From NCBI GenBank assembly GCA_039795715.1, contig JBDKLD010000012.1, positions 1 through 9,535 of the forward strand: a DNA stretch of 9,535 nt, in the 5' to 3' direction. This DNA is from JAGOSA01 sp039795715. Lineage in GTDB: Bacteria; Patescibacteriota; Minisyncoccia; Phycocordibacterales; UBA9973. The notes below the pieces were generated by a model. The model did not search any database. It saw only the letters and a program-made list of their open reading frames with translations, and was not told the DNA's origin. The translations under genes and the position numbers were made by a program. Shown here one piece after another: positions 1-7,253 of this stretch. The first letter of the stretch is position 1. Each line of letters begins with the position of its first letter.

Positions 1-915
1 ACTATTTTAGTGGGGTACCCGCCCTTTATCAAGGATATTATCGATGAAGCTATTGCCGAGGATATCAATCTGAAAACACGCAATATCCGTTTAATGTTTG
101 CAGCAGAGGTATTTACTGAGGGTTTTCGGGATTATCTAAGGGAAAAAGCAAATATTAGAAATGTTTATTTAGATACACTCAACGTGTATGGGAGTGCTGA
201 CATCGGCGCCATGGCGTGGGAAACAGGTATCAGTATCCTCATCAAGCGCCTTGCGCTAAAAGATCCCAAATTAATGGTAGAACTATTTGATAAGGCTTCC
301 AGGGTGCCAACACTCGCACAATACAATCCTCACTTTATAAATTTTGAAGAGATTAACAATGAACTTGTTTTGACTGGGAATAGTGCCATTCCGCTTGTTC
401 GCTATAGTATCGGTGACCATGGCGGCACATATTCATTTAAGCAAATTACCGACAAGCTCAAAAAGTGCGGTTACGACCTCAAGGCAGAAGCAACAAAGGT
501 TGGAATCTCAGATTTCATTTATCAGCTACCTTTTGTGTATGTCTATGAACGCAATGATTTTTCCACAACACTTTATGGCTTACAGATTTATCCTGAAACA
601 ATACGCGAAGCGTTGACTGATGCTTCAATTAGCAAATATCTGACAGGGAAGTTTACTTTGCAGACAAAGTTTAATAAGAAGCAAGATCAATGTCTCATTA
701 TAAATCTTGAGACAAAAAAAGGAGTGGATATAACACCGCAAATAAGCAAGCAAATTTTCAAAATAGTTTTTGACGTACTGTGTACAAAAAACTCCGAGTT
801 TAGGGAATTGTCCAAGTTTCTCGGCAGACGTTCGCACCCCAAGCTTGTTTTTTGGGATGCAGAGCACCCACTGTATTTCAAACCAGGTATCAAGCAAAAG
901 TGGATAAAAAAGTAA
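1..915 (+). CDS. Phenylacetate-CoA ligase-like adenylate-forming enzyme (C-terminal part, cut by window start)
   Basis: The frame is open from the first base (codons act att tta gtg) with no upstream stop, so the GTG at 10 is probably an internal valine and the gene starts outside the window. Counting that GTG as residue 1, the visible motifs are those of ANL adenylating enzymes of the PaaK / coenzyme F390 synthetase type. The A5-like motif YGSADIG is at 60-66, the A7-like motif RYSIGD is at 131-136, and a lysine-rich C-terminus (PGIKQKWIKK) may carry the A10-like lysine. Such enzymes activate a carboxylate with ATP, usually for transfer to a thiol. The substrate here is unknown. PaaK-like proteins are usually about 430 residues, so roughly 130 N-terminal residues, including the ATP-binding P-loop, would be missing. 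The A5 position that is usually Glu is Asp here. Family assignment is fairly secure; function is not. Confidence 0.8.
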   Translation, partial: TILVGYPPFIKDIIDEAIAEDINLKTRNIRLMFAAEVFTEGFRDYLREKANIRNVYLDTLNVYGSADIGAMAWETGISILIKRLALKDPKLMVELFDKASRVPTLAQYNPHFINFEEINNELVLTGNSAIPLVRYSIGDHGGTYSFKQITDKLKKCGYDLKAEATKVGISDFIYQLPFVYVYERNDFSTTLYGLQIYPETIREALTDASISKYLTGKFTLQTKFNKKQDQCLIINLETKKGVDITPQISKQIFKIVFDVLCTKNSEFRELSKFLGRRSHPKLVFWDAEHPLYFKPGIKQKWIKK

Positions 916-934
916 TTAAAAAATAATTCTGTAG

Positions 935-940
935 TATAAT
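935..940 (+). promoter_or_regulatory. -10 box of the histidine kinase gene (predicted leaderless start)
   Basis: A perfect TATAAT lies 8 bases before the ATG at 949, in the 33-base gap after the upstream gene. Standard spacing puts the transcript start at about 947, so the mRNA would have almost no leader. No good -35 hexamer is seen at 16-18 bases upstream, and there is no Shine-Dalgarno sequence. This is inferred from spacing only. Confidence 0.6.
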
Positions 941-948
941 ATCAAACA

Positions 949-2574
949 ATGATTGCGATTGATATTGCTCACAACCTTGACCAACTTTTTGTTGGAATTT
1001 CCATAGTCGCAAGTTTAATACTAGGTATTATTGTCTATCTTGATAACCGCAAAAGTATTACAAGTAGAACATTTTTACTTTTTGCGCTTGCTGCTATTTT
1101 CTGGAATGTCTGTAACTATGTTTCATATCAACCTTATTTTTCTGATTATGGATTACTAATAGTAAGGCTTTCACTCTTTTTTGCAGTCTGGTATTGTTAT
1201 TTCTTGTTCAAGCTATTTTATGTTTTCCCAGATTCAGAATTTGTTTTTTCTAAACGTTTTAAACTCGTAATATGGCCTGCAATTTTAGCTGTCTCAATTC
1301 TCACGCTTACCCCATATGTATTTAAGTCTGTGCTAGCAACTGATGTAAATGGCATCGTTTCAAAGGTGAATGTTGGCCCGGCTATTATTTTTTTCGTAAT
1401 AACAATATTGGGCTTACTGGTGTGTGGATTTTGGACACTTGTAAAGAAGCTTAAAAATTCTGAAGAAATAAAACATAAACAATTGGGGATAATACTTAAT
1501 GGTGCAATGATTTCATTTACCCTTCATATTATCTTTAATATGGTATTTCCGCTTTTTCTTGATAACAGTAGCTACGCATCATTCGGTGCAATTTTTAGTT
1601 TGCCATTTATTGCATTCACAGCATTTGCTGTTATCAAATATAAGCTTTTTAATGTAAAAGTCATTGCAACCGAACTTCTTATTTTTACACTTTGGATTTT
1701 CCTTTTGATACGAACACTAATTGCAAATACGCTTAGTGACCAGATAATAAATGGTTCGCTATTTTTTGCCATGGTTGTAATTGGCATACTGCTGATACGG
1801 AGTGTATTTAGAGAAGTTAAGCAGCGAGAAGACCTCGAAAAAGCCACAAACGCACTAGAAACCGCAAACCAACGCCTGCAAGGCCTTGACAAAATGAAAA
1901 CGGAATTCCTTTCACTCGCTTCTCACCAACTCCGTAGCCCGATTACTGCAATCAAGGGCTATACATCAATGCTTCTCGAAGGTGCATACGGTGAAGTGCT
2001 AAAGGATCAAAAGGTGCCGATTTCTCGTGTGTTTGAATCCAGTCAAAACTTGGCAAATGTTGTTGAAGACCTGCTTGATGTCGGCAAAATCGAGCAAGGG
2101 GGCATGAAGTATGAATTAACCGCAATAGATATAGAGCAGATGACACAGGGAATATTCCATGAATTTACCGTTGTCGCCGAAAACAAGGGCTTGAAATTTA
2201 GCTACGTAAACACTGGCGCGACGCCATGCGTGGTGATGATAGATCCGATAAAAATTCGCCAAGTGATCATCAACTTGCTCGACAATTCCATCAAATACAC
2301 AGAGAAGGGTTTTGTAAATCTCTCGATAAAAAAAGTCGGCAAGGATGCTGTCATTGAAATCACCGACTCGGGCATCGGCATGTCGCCAGAAACAAAAGAA
2401 AAACTCTTTGGTAAGTTTGCTCGAGGTGAAGGCAAGATGGTAAATGCTGGCGGTTCCGGTCTTGGACTCTACCTCGTCAAGCAAATAGTCGATGCCCACA
2501 AAGGCACTGTTGATGCTACTTCGCCAGGTGTTGGCAAAGGTGCAACGTTCAGAGTGACGCTCCCACTTAAATAA
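949..2574 (+). CDS. Membrane-bound sensor histidine kinase with multi-pass N-terminal sensor region
   Basis: This 541-residue protein has about 8-9 hydrophobic segments in residues 13-285, resembling the His-kinase N-terminal 7TM region plus extra helices. A short coiled-coil linker follows (about 287-315), then a complete kinase core. The H-box SHQLRSPITAIKGY carries the phospho-accepting H326. The N-box is around N446 (INLLDNSIKY), G1 is DSGIGM at 473-478, the F-box is LFGKFARGEG at 486-495, and G2 is GGSGLGL at 501-507. All catalytic boxes are intact, so it should autophosphorylate and pass phosphate to a response regulator. No regulator gene lies nearby, so partner and signal are unknown. 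There is no periplasmic sensor domain, so the stimulus is probably sensed in or near the membrane. The start is supported by the TATAAT box just upstream. The membrane half looks more AT-rich than the kinase half. The gene end overlaps the end of cysS by 8 bases. Confidence 0.95.
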   Translation: MIAIDIAHNLDQLFVGISIVASLILGIIVYLDNRKSITSRTFLLFALAAIFWNVCNYVSYQPYFSDYGLLIVRLSLFFAVWYCYFLFKLFYVFPDSEFVFSKRFKLVIWPAILAVSILTLTPYVFKSVLATDVNGIVSKVNVGPAIIFFVITILGLLVCGFWTLVKKLKNSEEIKHKQLGIILNGAMISFTLHIIFNMVFPLFLDNSSYASFGAIFSLPFIAFTAFAVIKYKLFNVKVIATELLIFTLWIFLLIRTLIANTLSDQIINGSLFFAMVVIGILLIRSVFREVKQREDLEKATNALETANQRLQGLDKMKTEFLSLASHQLRSPITAIKGYTSMLLEGAYGEVLKDQKVPISRVFESSQNLANVVEDLLDVGKIEQGGMKYELTAIDIEQMTQGIFHEFTVVAENKGLKFSYVNTGATPCVVMIDPIKIRQVIINLLDNSIKYTEKGFVNLSIKKVGKDAVIEITDSGIGMSPETKEKLFGKFARGEGKMVNAGGSGLGLYLVKQIVDAHKGTVDATSPGVGKGATFRVTLPLK

Positions 2575-3973
2575 TCGGCTTTGGAGAAAGCTTTGCCGGC
2601 ACCACCTGTGAACCTTCTTTGAGGTCGCGAACAATAAATCCTTCTTTTTCGATTTCCTTGCGGATCTCATCTGCTTTGGCAAAATCTTTGCGATCACGAG
2701 CCTTGTCGCGCTCGAGGGTGAGTACTTTTACGTGTGCTGGCACTTCAATAACAGGAAGCTCAGAAAAACCGAGCCCGAGAATTCTGTCGTAGTATAAAAT
2801 CGTTGCGCGCTTCACGCCTTGATCAAGTTCTTCATCTCGAAATATAGCAAAAAGGTGAGCAATAGCGCGTGGTGTGTCCAAGTCATTGTCGATGTCGGTA
2901 GTGAGTGTCGCAACATGATTTTCGTCTGGAGATGCTTCATCGTTTGGAAAAGCCACGAATGTCTCATAGAGTGTCGTGAGCGCGGTATCCGCGGCGCGGA
3001 GTGCGTCGTAGGTAAAGTTTATTGGATTGCGATAATGAGCCATGAGTAGCCATAGGCGATAACTTTCGGGACGAGCAATTTTAATAACATCGGCAAGGTA
3101 AATGTCGTTTGAAAGCGATTTGGAAATTTTCTCACCATCGATGTTGACGAAACCGCTATGCATCCAGACTTTTGCCAGTGGCTCGCCATACGCGCACTCT
3201 GACTGCGCGATCTCATTGGTATGGTGAACGGGGATATGATCGATGCCACCAGTGTGAATATCAAAAGGCTGACCGAGAAATTTGCGAGCCATTGCCGAAC
3301 ACTCAATATGCCAACCAGGGAAGCCAATACCCCAAGGCGAAGGGAAGCCGGTCTTCTGATCTTTGGAAAATTTCCAGAGCGCAAAATCACGCGGAGAATG
3401 TTTCTCGGTGTTTTCACCGATGCGTGACTCGAGCTCTTTGTCCGGTTCTTTGTGGTGGCCAACAAGCTTGCCATAATCTTTCATCTTTTTAGTATCAAAA
3501 TACATGCCATCGCTCGTGGCGTACGCAAATCCTTTTTCAATAAGTTTTTCGATGAGTTCAATATCTTCCTTTACATTGTCGCTCGCAAAAGGCATTTCGT
3601 GAGGCAACTGAATGCGAAGAGACTTGAGATCTGCCACAAATGCGTTTTTATAAAAATCAGCGACTTCGCGCATAGCTTCGAGCGTCATTGGTTTGCCTTC
3701 ACGAGCAAGCGCCTTGACCATTTTATCTTCACCTTCGTCGGCATCACTTGTGAGATGTCCAATGTCGGTAATATTGATGACTTGCTTTACTTCCATTCCA
3801 GATACTTCAAGAGTGCGACGTAACGTGTCGGCAAAAACGTACGCACGCAAATTACCAATATGGGCGTAGTTGTATACTGTCGGACCGCAATGATAAATTC
3901 GAGCCTTGCCTGTTTCAATAGGAGTAAAAGGCTCTATTTTTTTGGTGAGCGTATTGTAGAAGGCTAGAGCCAT
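2567..3973 (-). CDS. cysS: Cysteinyl-tRNA synthetase (CysRS)
   Basis: This cytosolic class I synthetase charges tRNA-Cys with cysteine. At 468 residues it has normal length. The HIGH-type motif is HIGN at 38-41 and the KMSKS-type motif is KISKS at 282-286. The four residues expected to bind the substrate-selecting zinc are C29, C225 (in WHIEC), H250 and E254, with the same spacing as in E. coli CysRS (C28, C209, H234, E238). The segment around 69-85 (TDIGHLTSDADEGEDKM) is of the kind common in candidate-phyla CysRS. The ATG lies inside the end of corA: its first ten bases, ATGGCTCTAG, contain the corA TAG stop. Translation is therefore probably coupled and the two genes form one transcript. 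No terminator is seen downstream; the coding end runs 8 bases into the convergent kinase gene. All catalytic features are intact, so it is expected to be the essential functional copy. Confidence 0.98.
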   Translation of the reverse strand: MALAFYNTLTKKIEPFTPIETGKARIYHCGPTVYNYAHIGNLRAYVFADTLRRTLEVSGMEVKQVINITDIGHLTSDADEGEDKMVKALAREGKPMTLEAMREVADFYKNAFVADLKSLRIQLPHEMPFASDNVKEDIELIEKLIEKGFAYATSDGMYFDTKKMKDYGKLVGHHKEPDKELESRIGENTEKHSPRDFALWKFSKDQKTGFPSPWGIGFPGWHIECSAMARKFLGQPFDIHTGGIDHIPVHHTNEIAQSECAYGEPLAKVWMHSGFVNIDGEKISKSLSNDIYLADVIKIARPESYRLWLLMAHYRNPINFTYDALRAADTALTTLYETFVAFPNDEASPDENHVATLTTDIDNDLDTPRAIAHLFAIFRDEELDQGVKRATILYYDRILGLGFSELPVIEVPAHVKVLTLERDKARDRKDFAKADEIRKEIEKEGFIVRDLKEGSQVVPAKLSPKPII

Positions 3974-4878
3974 TTCTTGCGACGGAAGTAAGTGATAAGC
4001 ACAACAGCAGTGAGTGCCATTGCGCTGAGGACGATCCCAAAATCTTTGTAGTTATCAATAAAGACAAATGACGTGTTCATGCCGAATACGCCGGTGATGA
4101 GATTGAGTGGCAACATAATGAAAGAAATGATGGTGAGCACTTTGATGGTCTCATTGGTCTTGGCGGTGAGTAAAGCGTCATTAGTATCCTTGAGGTCGTT
4201 GAGAATTTCTTTGTGACTTGCCATGATGCCTTCGACTCGTCTGTATTCGCCGGTGATGGACTCGAGATGATGGGAGAATTTATCACCAAATAAATGCGCG
4301 CCCGCAGACTCAAAAGAGGTGAGCACGTGTTCGTGGAAGCGAATGGCTTGTTTGAAGTCGAGCAGTTTGCGGTTGATGTTGGAAATGACACGCACCATTT
4401 TTTCTTCTCTATTTTCAAAAATGCTCAGTTCGATTTCTTTGAGGTCATCTTCTATTTCGAGTAGTTGCGCTTCGGAATATTTGTAGAGCTCGCGCATGAT
4501 GTAGAAGAGAAGGTAGCCAGCGTGGTCGCCCATAGGCTTTTTGTCGAGAATCGATTTTATTTCAAAGACACGAGAGAATTCATGCAGAGGATCAACAGGT
4601 TCGTAGTGGACGGTGATTAGGAATTCTTTACCAACAATGAAGTCTATTTCCTGCTCGTAGCGGGATCCGTCACGGCTGCGGCCAATAATAGGAAAGTGCA
4701 GTACCATGTATATAAAGTGAGGGTAAAGGTCTACTTTGCCACGGATACTTTTGTCGAGCAATTCTTCGCCCACGAGCTCGGGAAGGGAATATTCTTCCAT
4801 GAGGTGCATAATTTCATCGCGTGTTGGTCCTTCGACATCCACCCATGTGAGCCCTTTGTGCTTAAATTTTGAAACCAT
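3964..4878 (-). CDS. corA: CorA-type magnesium / divalent cation channel
   Basis: This 304-residue protein has the CorA plan. A large soluble N-terminal domain is followed by a long charged helical stretch (about 125-245) and two C-terminal membrane helices (about 246-265 and 279-298). The signature GMN is at 266-268 (FGMNT) at the end of the first membrane helix, where it forms the selectivity filter of the pentameric channel. A basic tail (RRKKWL) ends the protein in the cytoplasm. The family imports Mg2+ and sometimes Co2+ or Ni2+; specificity cannot be told from the sequence. It is the first gene of a corA-cysS unit, with a 10-base overlap. The ATG at 4878 is where a transcript from the upstream TATAAT would begin, so the mRNA is predicted to be leaderless. 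Length and motifs are normal for the family. Confidence 0.95.
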   Translation of the reverse strand: MVSKFKHKGLTWVDVEGPTRDEIMHLMEEYSLPELVGEELLDKSIRGKVDLYPHFIYMVLHFPIIGRSRDGSRYEQEIDFIVGKEFLITVHYEPVDPLHEFSRVFEIKSILDKKPMGDHAGYLLFYIMRELYKYSEAQLLEIEDDLKEIELSIFENREEKMVRVISNINRKLLDFKQAIRFHEHVLTSFESAGAHLFGDKFSHHLESITGEYRRVEGIMASHKEILNDLKDTNDALLTAKTNETIKVLTIISFIMLPLNLITGVFGMNTSFVFIDNYKDFGIVLSAMALTAVVLITYFRRKKWL

Positions 4879-4884
4879 AGTGCA

Positions 4885-4890
4885 ATTATA
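4885..4890 (-). promoter_or_regulatory. -10 box of corA-cysS (predicted leaderless start)
   Basis: The minus strand reads TATAAT with its last T at 4885, so the expected +1 falls on 4878, the A of the corA ATG. The -35 region at 16-18 bases upstream is poor (for example TATCGT). No ribosome binding site is possible if this start is used. Confidence 0.65.
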
Positions 4891-4938
4891 TAGCTAATAC
4901 TTCGATGACGATAGGGGAAAAGTATTGTTGGTGTGCAC

Positions 4939-4966
4939 TTGCATTTTCCTGAAAAACCTATATTAT
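4939..4966 (+). promoter_or_regulatory. Promoter of rplU
   Basis: The -35-like TTGCAT at 4939-4944 and the -10-like TATTAT at 4961-4966 are separated by 16 bases. The predicted +1 is about 4973, three bases before the ATG at 4976. This placement argues against a longer open frame that begins at a TTG at 4925, because those codons would be promoter DNA and would not be transcribed. Confidence 0.65.
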
Positions 4967-4975
4967 GACTGCACT

Positions 4976-5368
4976 ATGGCAGTAAAGAAGGCGGCAACCA
5001 AAAAGGTGGCGAAGAAAGTCTCAAAAAAGACCGCTAAAGCTGATGCGGGTGGTGAATTCGCTGTTATCTTGACAGGTGGCAAGCAATATCGTGTTCAAGC
5101 TGGCGATACTCTCATGATCGAGAAGCTTGCAGGAGAACACAAGGTTGGCGACACCGTCATTTTTGACAAAGTTCTCCTCGTCGACAATACCGACGGTTGT
5201 ACAATAGGTGATCCTTACATCAAGGGTGCTGCTGTTCATGCTGAATTCAAAGAGCATGGACGCTCCGCAAAGGTCCGTGTCGTCAAATACAAGGCAAAAG
5301 CCCGCTACCTCAAGCAAAACGGCCACCGACAGCCATTTTCTAAACTTACGGTTACTGCGATTAAATAA
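4976..5368 (+). CDS. rplU: 50S ribosomal protein L21 with basic N-terminal tail
   Basis: L21 is a 23S rRNA-binding protein of the large ribosomal subunit. From the ATG at 4976 the protein has 130 residues. The core starts near residue 28 with FAVILTGGKQYRV, the usual beginning of L21. It carries the C-terminal rRNA-binding signature at 104-126 (KYKAKARYLKQNGHRQPFS and following). Typical bacterial L21 is about 100-105 residues, and the excess is a Lys/Ala-rich N-terminal tail (AVKKAATKKVAKKVSKKTAK) resembling histone-H1-like tails. The start was chosen over the upstream TTG at 4925 because the 17 extra codons overlap the promoter and do not resemble L21. The gene is transcribed alone: its own promoter lies in front and a strong terminator 11 bases behind. 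rpmA (L27), the usual downstream neighbour in many bacteria, is absent here. Confidence 0.96.
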   Translation: MAVKKAATKKVAKKVSKKTAKADAGGEFAVILTGGKQYRVQAGDTLMIEKLAGEHKVGDTVIFDKVLLVDNTDGCTIGDPYIKGAAVHAEFKEHGRSAKVRVVKYKAKARYLKQNGHRQPFSKLTVTAIK

Positions 5369-5379
5369 GCTCCTCAGAG

Positions 5380-5403
5380 AACCCCGAAAAGGGGTTTTCT
5401 TTT
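5380..5403 (+). terminator. Rho-independent terminator of rplU
   Basis: The stem AACCCC (5380-5385) pairs with GGGGTT (5391-5396) around the loop GAAAA and is followed by the T-rich run TTCTTTT. It begins 11 bases after the rplU stop. The flanking A-rich and T-rich bases can extend the stem slightly. Confidence 0.9.
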
Positions 5404-5426
5404 ACCAAAAAATCGCTGAAAAAGCC

Positions 5427-5454
5427 TTGACTTTTCAATATATAATGATATAAT
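5427..5454 (+). promoter_or_regulatory. Promoter of the ABC transporter gene
   Basis: TTGACT (5427-5432), 16 bases, then TATAAT (5449-5454) is the best sigma-70-type match in the window. The predicted +1 is about 5461, giving a leader of about 22 bases before the ATG at 5483. That leader (AAACCAATTAAACTCATTAA and on) has no Shine-Dalgarno sequence. A second TATAAT at 5441-5446 overlaps the spacer but has no matching -35. Confidence 0.75.
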
Positions 5455-5482
5455 TAAGGCAAACCAATTAAACTCATTAAAA

Positions 5483-7249
5483 ATGAAAGAAAATATTCCG
5501 CTTAAGCTAGTCAAAATGCTCAAGCCATTTTGGCGTCACTATGCTGTAGTACTTCTACTTAATCTTGTTACGCAGCTAGTAGTAATGTGCATACCGTTTC
5601 TATTTGCAAAAATGATTGACGCAAATACCTTCAATCAGGCAATCTTGTTTGTTGCAGCAGCATTTGCCTGTTGGCTTATTTCAAGAACAATCATCAGTAT
5701 CACTAGAGATAGGTATGAAGTGCAAAATATTGATTTTGACACTCAACCATTCCTCAATAATCTCTCCTTGAGAAAATTACTTAATTTCTCAGTCGGTCAG
5801 CACCGTAATGAAAATTCTGGTATCAAGCAACATGTCGTTGGTGAGGGTCAATCTGCTATTAGAGAAATGGTTGAACGGATGATCTTTGAAATTACTCCGG
5901 TAATCCTACAGACTGTCGTAACAACTACGATAATCACTGTATTTTCACCACTCATCGGGTCATTTATCATTATCTGCATCACTCTCTATCTCTACTTAAC
6001 CATCAAACGCAATATTTCTTATCGCGGGCGAACACTGGACTGGATAGAGAAGCGAAAAAATCAGGCAAAGATCATCTCCGAATTTCATAGAAATATTCCA
6101 TTTGTCATTCTAGAGTCTCAAGAAGACAAGGCAATAACAATGGTGCGCGATGCTCAAGAGAAAAATAGTGATATGGCTAAAAAACTTTGGACTCCATATG
6201 TTACTCAGTCCGGATATTTGAGAATAATAATCGGCATATCTCTCTATGGCAGTATAGGACTCGCACTTTATCTTATATTCACCGGGCAGTTCTCAAAGGG
6301 TATGTTTGTAGCATTCGTGAGTTGGATCCAGCAGTCAGTTGGTAATGTTGAAATGCTTGCATACTACCAACGTCAGTTTATGATATATTTTGCGCAAGTA
6401 AATAAATACTTTGAATTGACATCAATACCGTCTGATATCAGTATGGCAGAAAATCCAATTCTGCCTGAAAATTTGTTCGGTAAGATTGAGTTCAGAAATG
6501 TTTCCTACTCATACCCAAGCAGAAATGACAGTAAAAAGTCTCATGCCAATGAGAATGAATCAGTAAGTAATCTTTGTTTTACAATATTGCCAGGAGAAAA
6601 AATCGGTATTGTAGGCGAATCAGGCGCAGGCAAATCAACATTGGTAAATCTACTTCGTAGAGCTTCAGACCCTAGTTCGGGAAGTATTCTTATTGATGAC
6701 TATCCTCTTACTCATCTTGATTTACATTGGTTCAGATCTAATATTGGCAATGTGGAGCAAGAGGTGGCTGTGTTCGATCTTAGTATTAAGGAGAATATTG
6801 TCTTTGGCCTCAATGGTCGTGCTGGCAGTATCACTGATCAGGATTTACATGAAGTAGCGAAGCTTGCATCAATCGATGATTTTATTCTTAAGCTTGAAAA
6901 TGGCTTCGACACAATGATAGGCGAAAGGGGAATCAAGCTTTCTGGCGGTGAACGTCAAAGGATAGCTATTGCACGTGCCCTAATTAAAAATCCGAAAATA
7001 CTTATTTTTGATGAAGCAACTTCCGCACTTGATGCGTACAATGAAAAACTTGTACACGATTCAATGAATCAAGCATCAAAAGGTAGAACCACGATTATCA
7101 TTGCGCATAGACTTTCGACCGTTATTGATGCTGATCGTATCATCGTAATGAAGGAAGGTGCAATCGATGATATCGGTACGCATGTTGAGTTGTCAGAACG
7201 TTGTGCGGAATATCAAAAATTGATAAAAAATCAAATAGTAGCGTTTTAA
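5483..7249 (+). CDS. ABC half-transporter, fused permease and ATPase (exporter type)
   Basis: This 588-residue protein has an N-terminal membrane domain (about 15-310) with roughly six hydrophobic segments (near 18-42, 52-72, 134-156, 157-173, 245-267 and 270-290). A C-terminal nucleotide-binding domain follows. Its motifs are all intact: the A-loop tyrosine near Y344, Walker A GESGAGKST (378-386), the Q-loop at Q426, signature LSGGERQR (486-493), Walker B ILIFDE (506-511) and the H-loop H542 in AHRLSTV. This is the layout of homodimeric type IV exporters such as MsbA or multidrug/peptide exporters; the cargo cannot be told. A polar stretch of about ten residues (SRNDSKKSHANENESVSN region, 346-363) lengthens the segment between A-loop and Walker A. 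The gene has its own promoter and terminator, looks more AT-rich than its core neighbours, and sits alone between rplU and aspS. It may be an accessory insertion (inference). Confidence 0.95.
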   Translation: MKENIPLKLVKMLKPFWRHYAVVLLLNLVTQLVVMCIPFLFAKMIDANTFNQAILFVAAAFACWLISRTIISITRDRYEVQNIDFDTQPFLNNLSLRKLLNFSVGQHRNENSGIKQHVVGEGQSAIREMVERMIFEITPVILQTVVTTTIITVFSPLIGSFIIICITLYLYLTIKRNISYRGRTLDWIEKRKNQAKIISEFHRNIPFVILESQEDKAITMVRDAQEKNSDMAKKLWTPYVTQSGYLRIIIGISLYGSIGLALYLIFTGQFSKGMFVAFVSWIQQSVGNVEMLAYYQRQFMIYFAQVNKYFELTSIPSDISMAENPILPENLFGKIEFRNVSYSYPSRNDSKKSHANENESVSNLCFTILPGEKIGIVGESGAGKSTLVNLLRRASDPSSGSILIDDYPLTHLDLHWFRSNIGNVEQEVAVFDLSIKENIVFGLNGRAGSITDQDLHEVAKLASIDDFILKLENGFDTMIGERGIKLSGGERQRIAIARALIKNPKILIFDEATSALDAYNEKLVHDSMNQASKGRTTIIIAHRLSTVIDADRIIVMKEGAIDDIGTHVELSERCAEYQKLIKNQIVAF

Positions 7250-7253
7250 ATTG

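Larger units (their letters stand above)
4879..4975. promoter_or_regulatory. Divergent corA / rplU intergenic control region
   Basis: This 97-base gap lies between two genes that point away from each other and carries a -10 box for each. I see no clear operator-like inverted repeat and no RNA gene in it. The two start points would be about 95 bases apart, close enough for the promoters to influence each other through shared protein binding or supercoiling (inference). Confidence 0.6.

Noticed and set aside
2578..2594. Small hairpin GCTTT-GGAG-AAAGC followed by TTT after the kinase stop.
   Set aside because: The stem has five bases with little GC, the T-run is too short for a terminator, and it lies inside cysS coding sequence.
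2116..2697. Antisense open frame of 193 codons across the kinase and cysS ends.
   Set aside because: It overlaps two certain genes, the protein has no recognisable motif or believable composition, and no start signal is seen.
3019..3474. Long second open frame (151 codons) on the same strand as cysS.
   Set aside because: It is a shifted frame inside the strongly conserved CysRS coding region; the Ser/Arg-rich product resembles nothing.
4925..4975. Seventeen extra N-terminal codons for L21 starting at TTG 4925.
   Set aside because: They overlap the rplU promoter, do not resemble L21, and an ATG at 4976 gives a sensible protein with a near-leaderless transcript.
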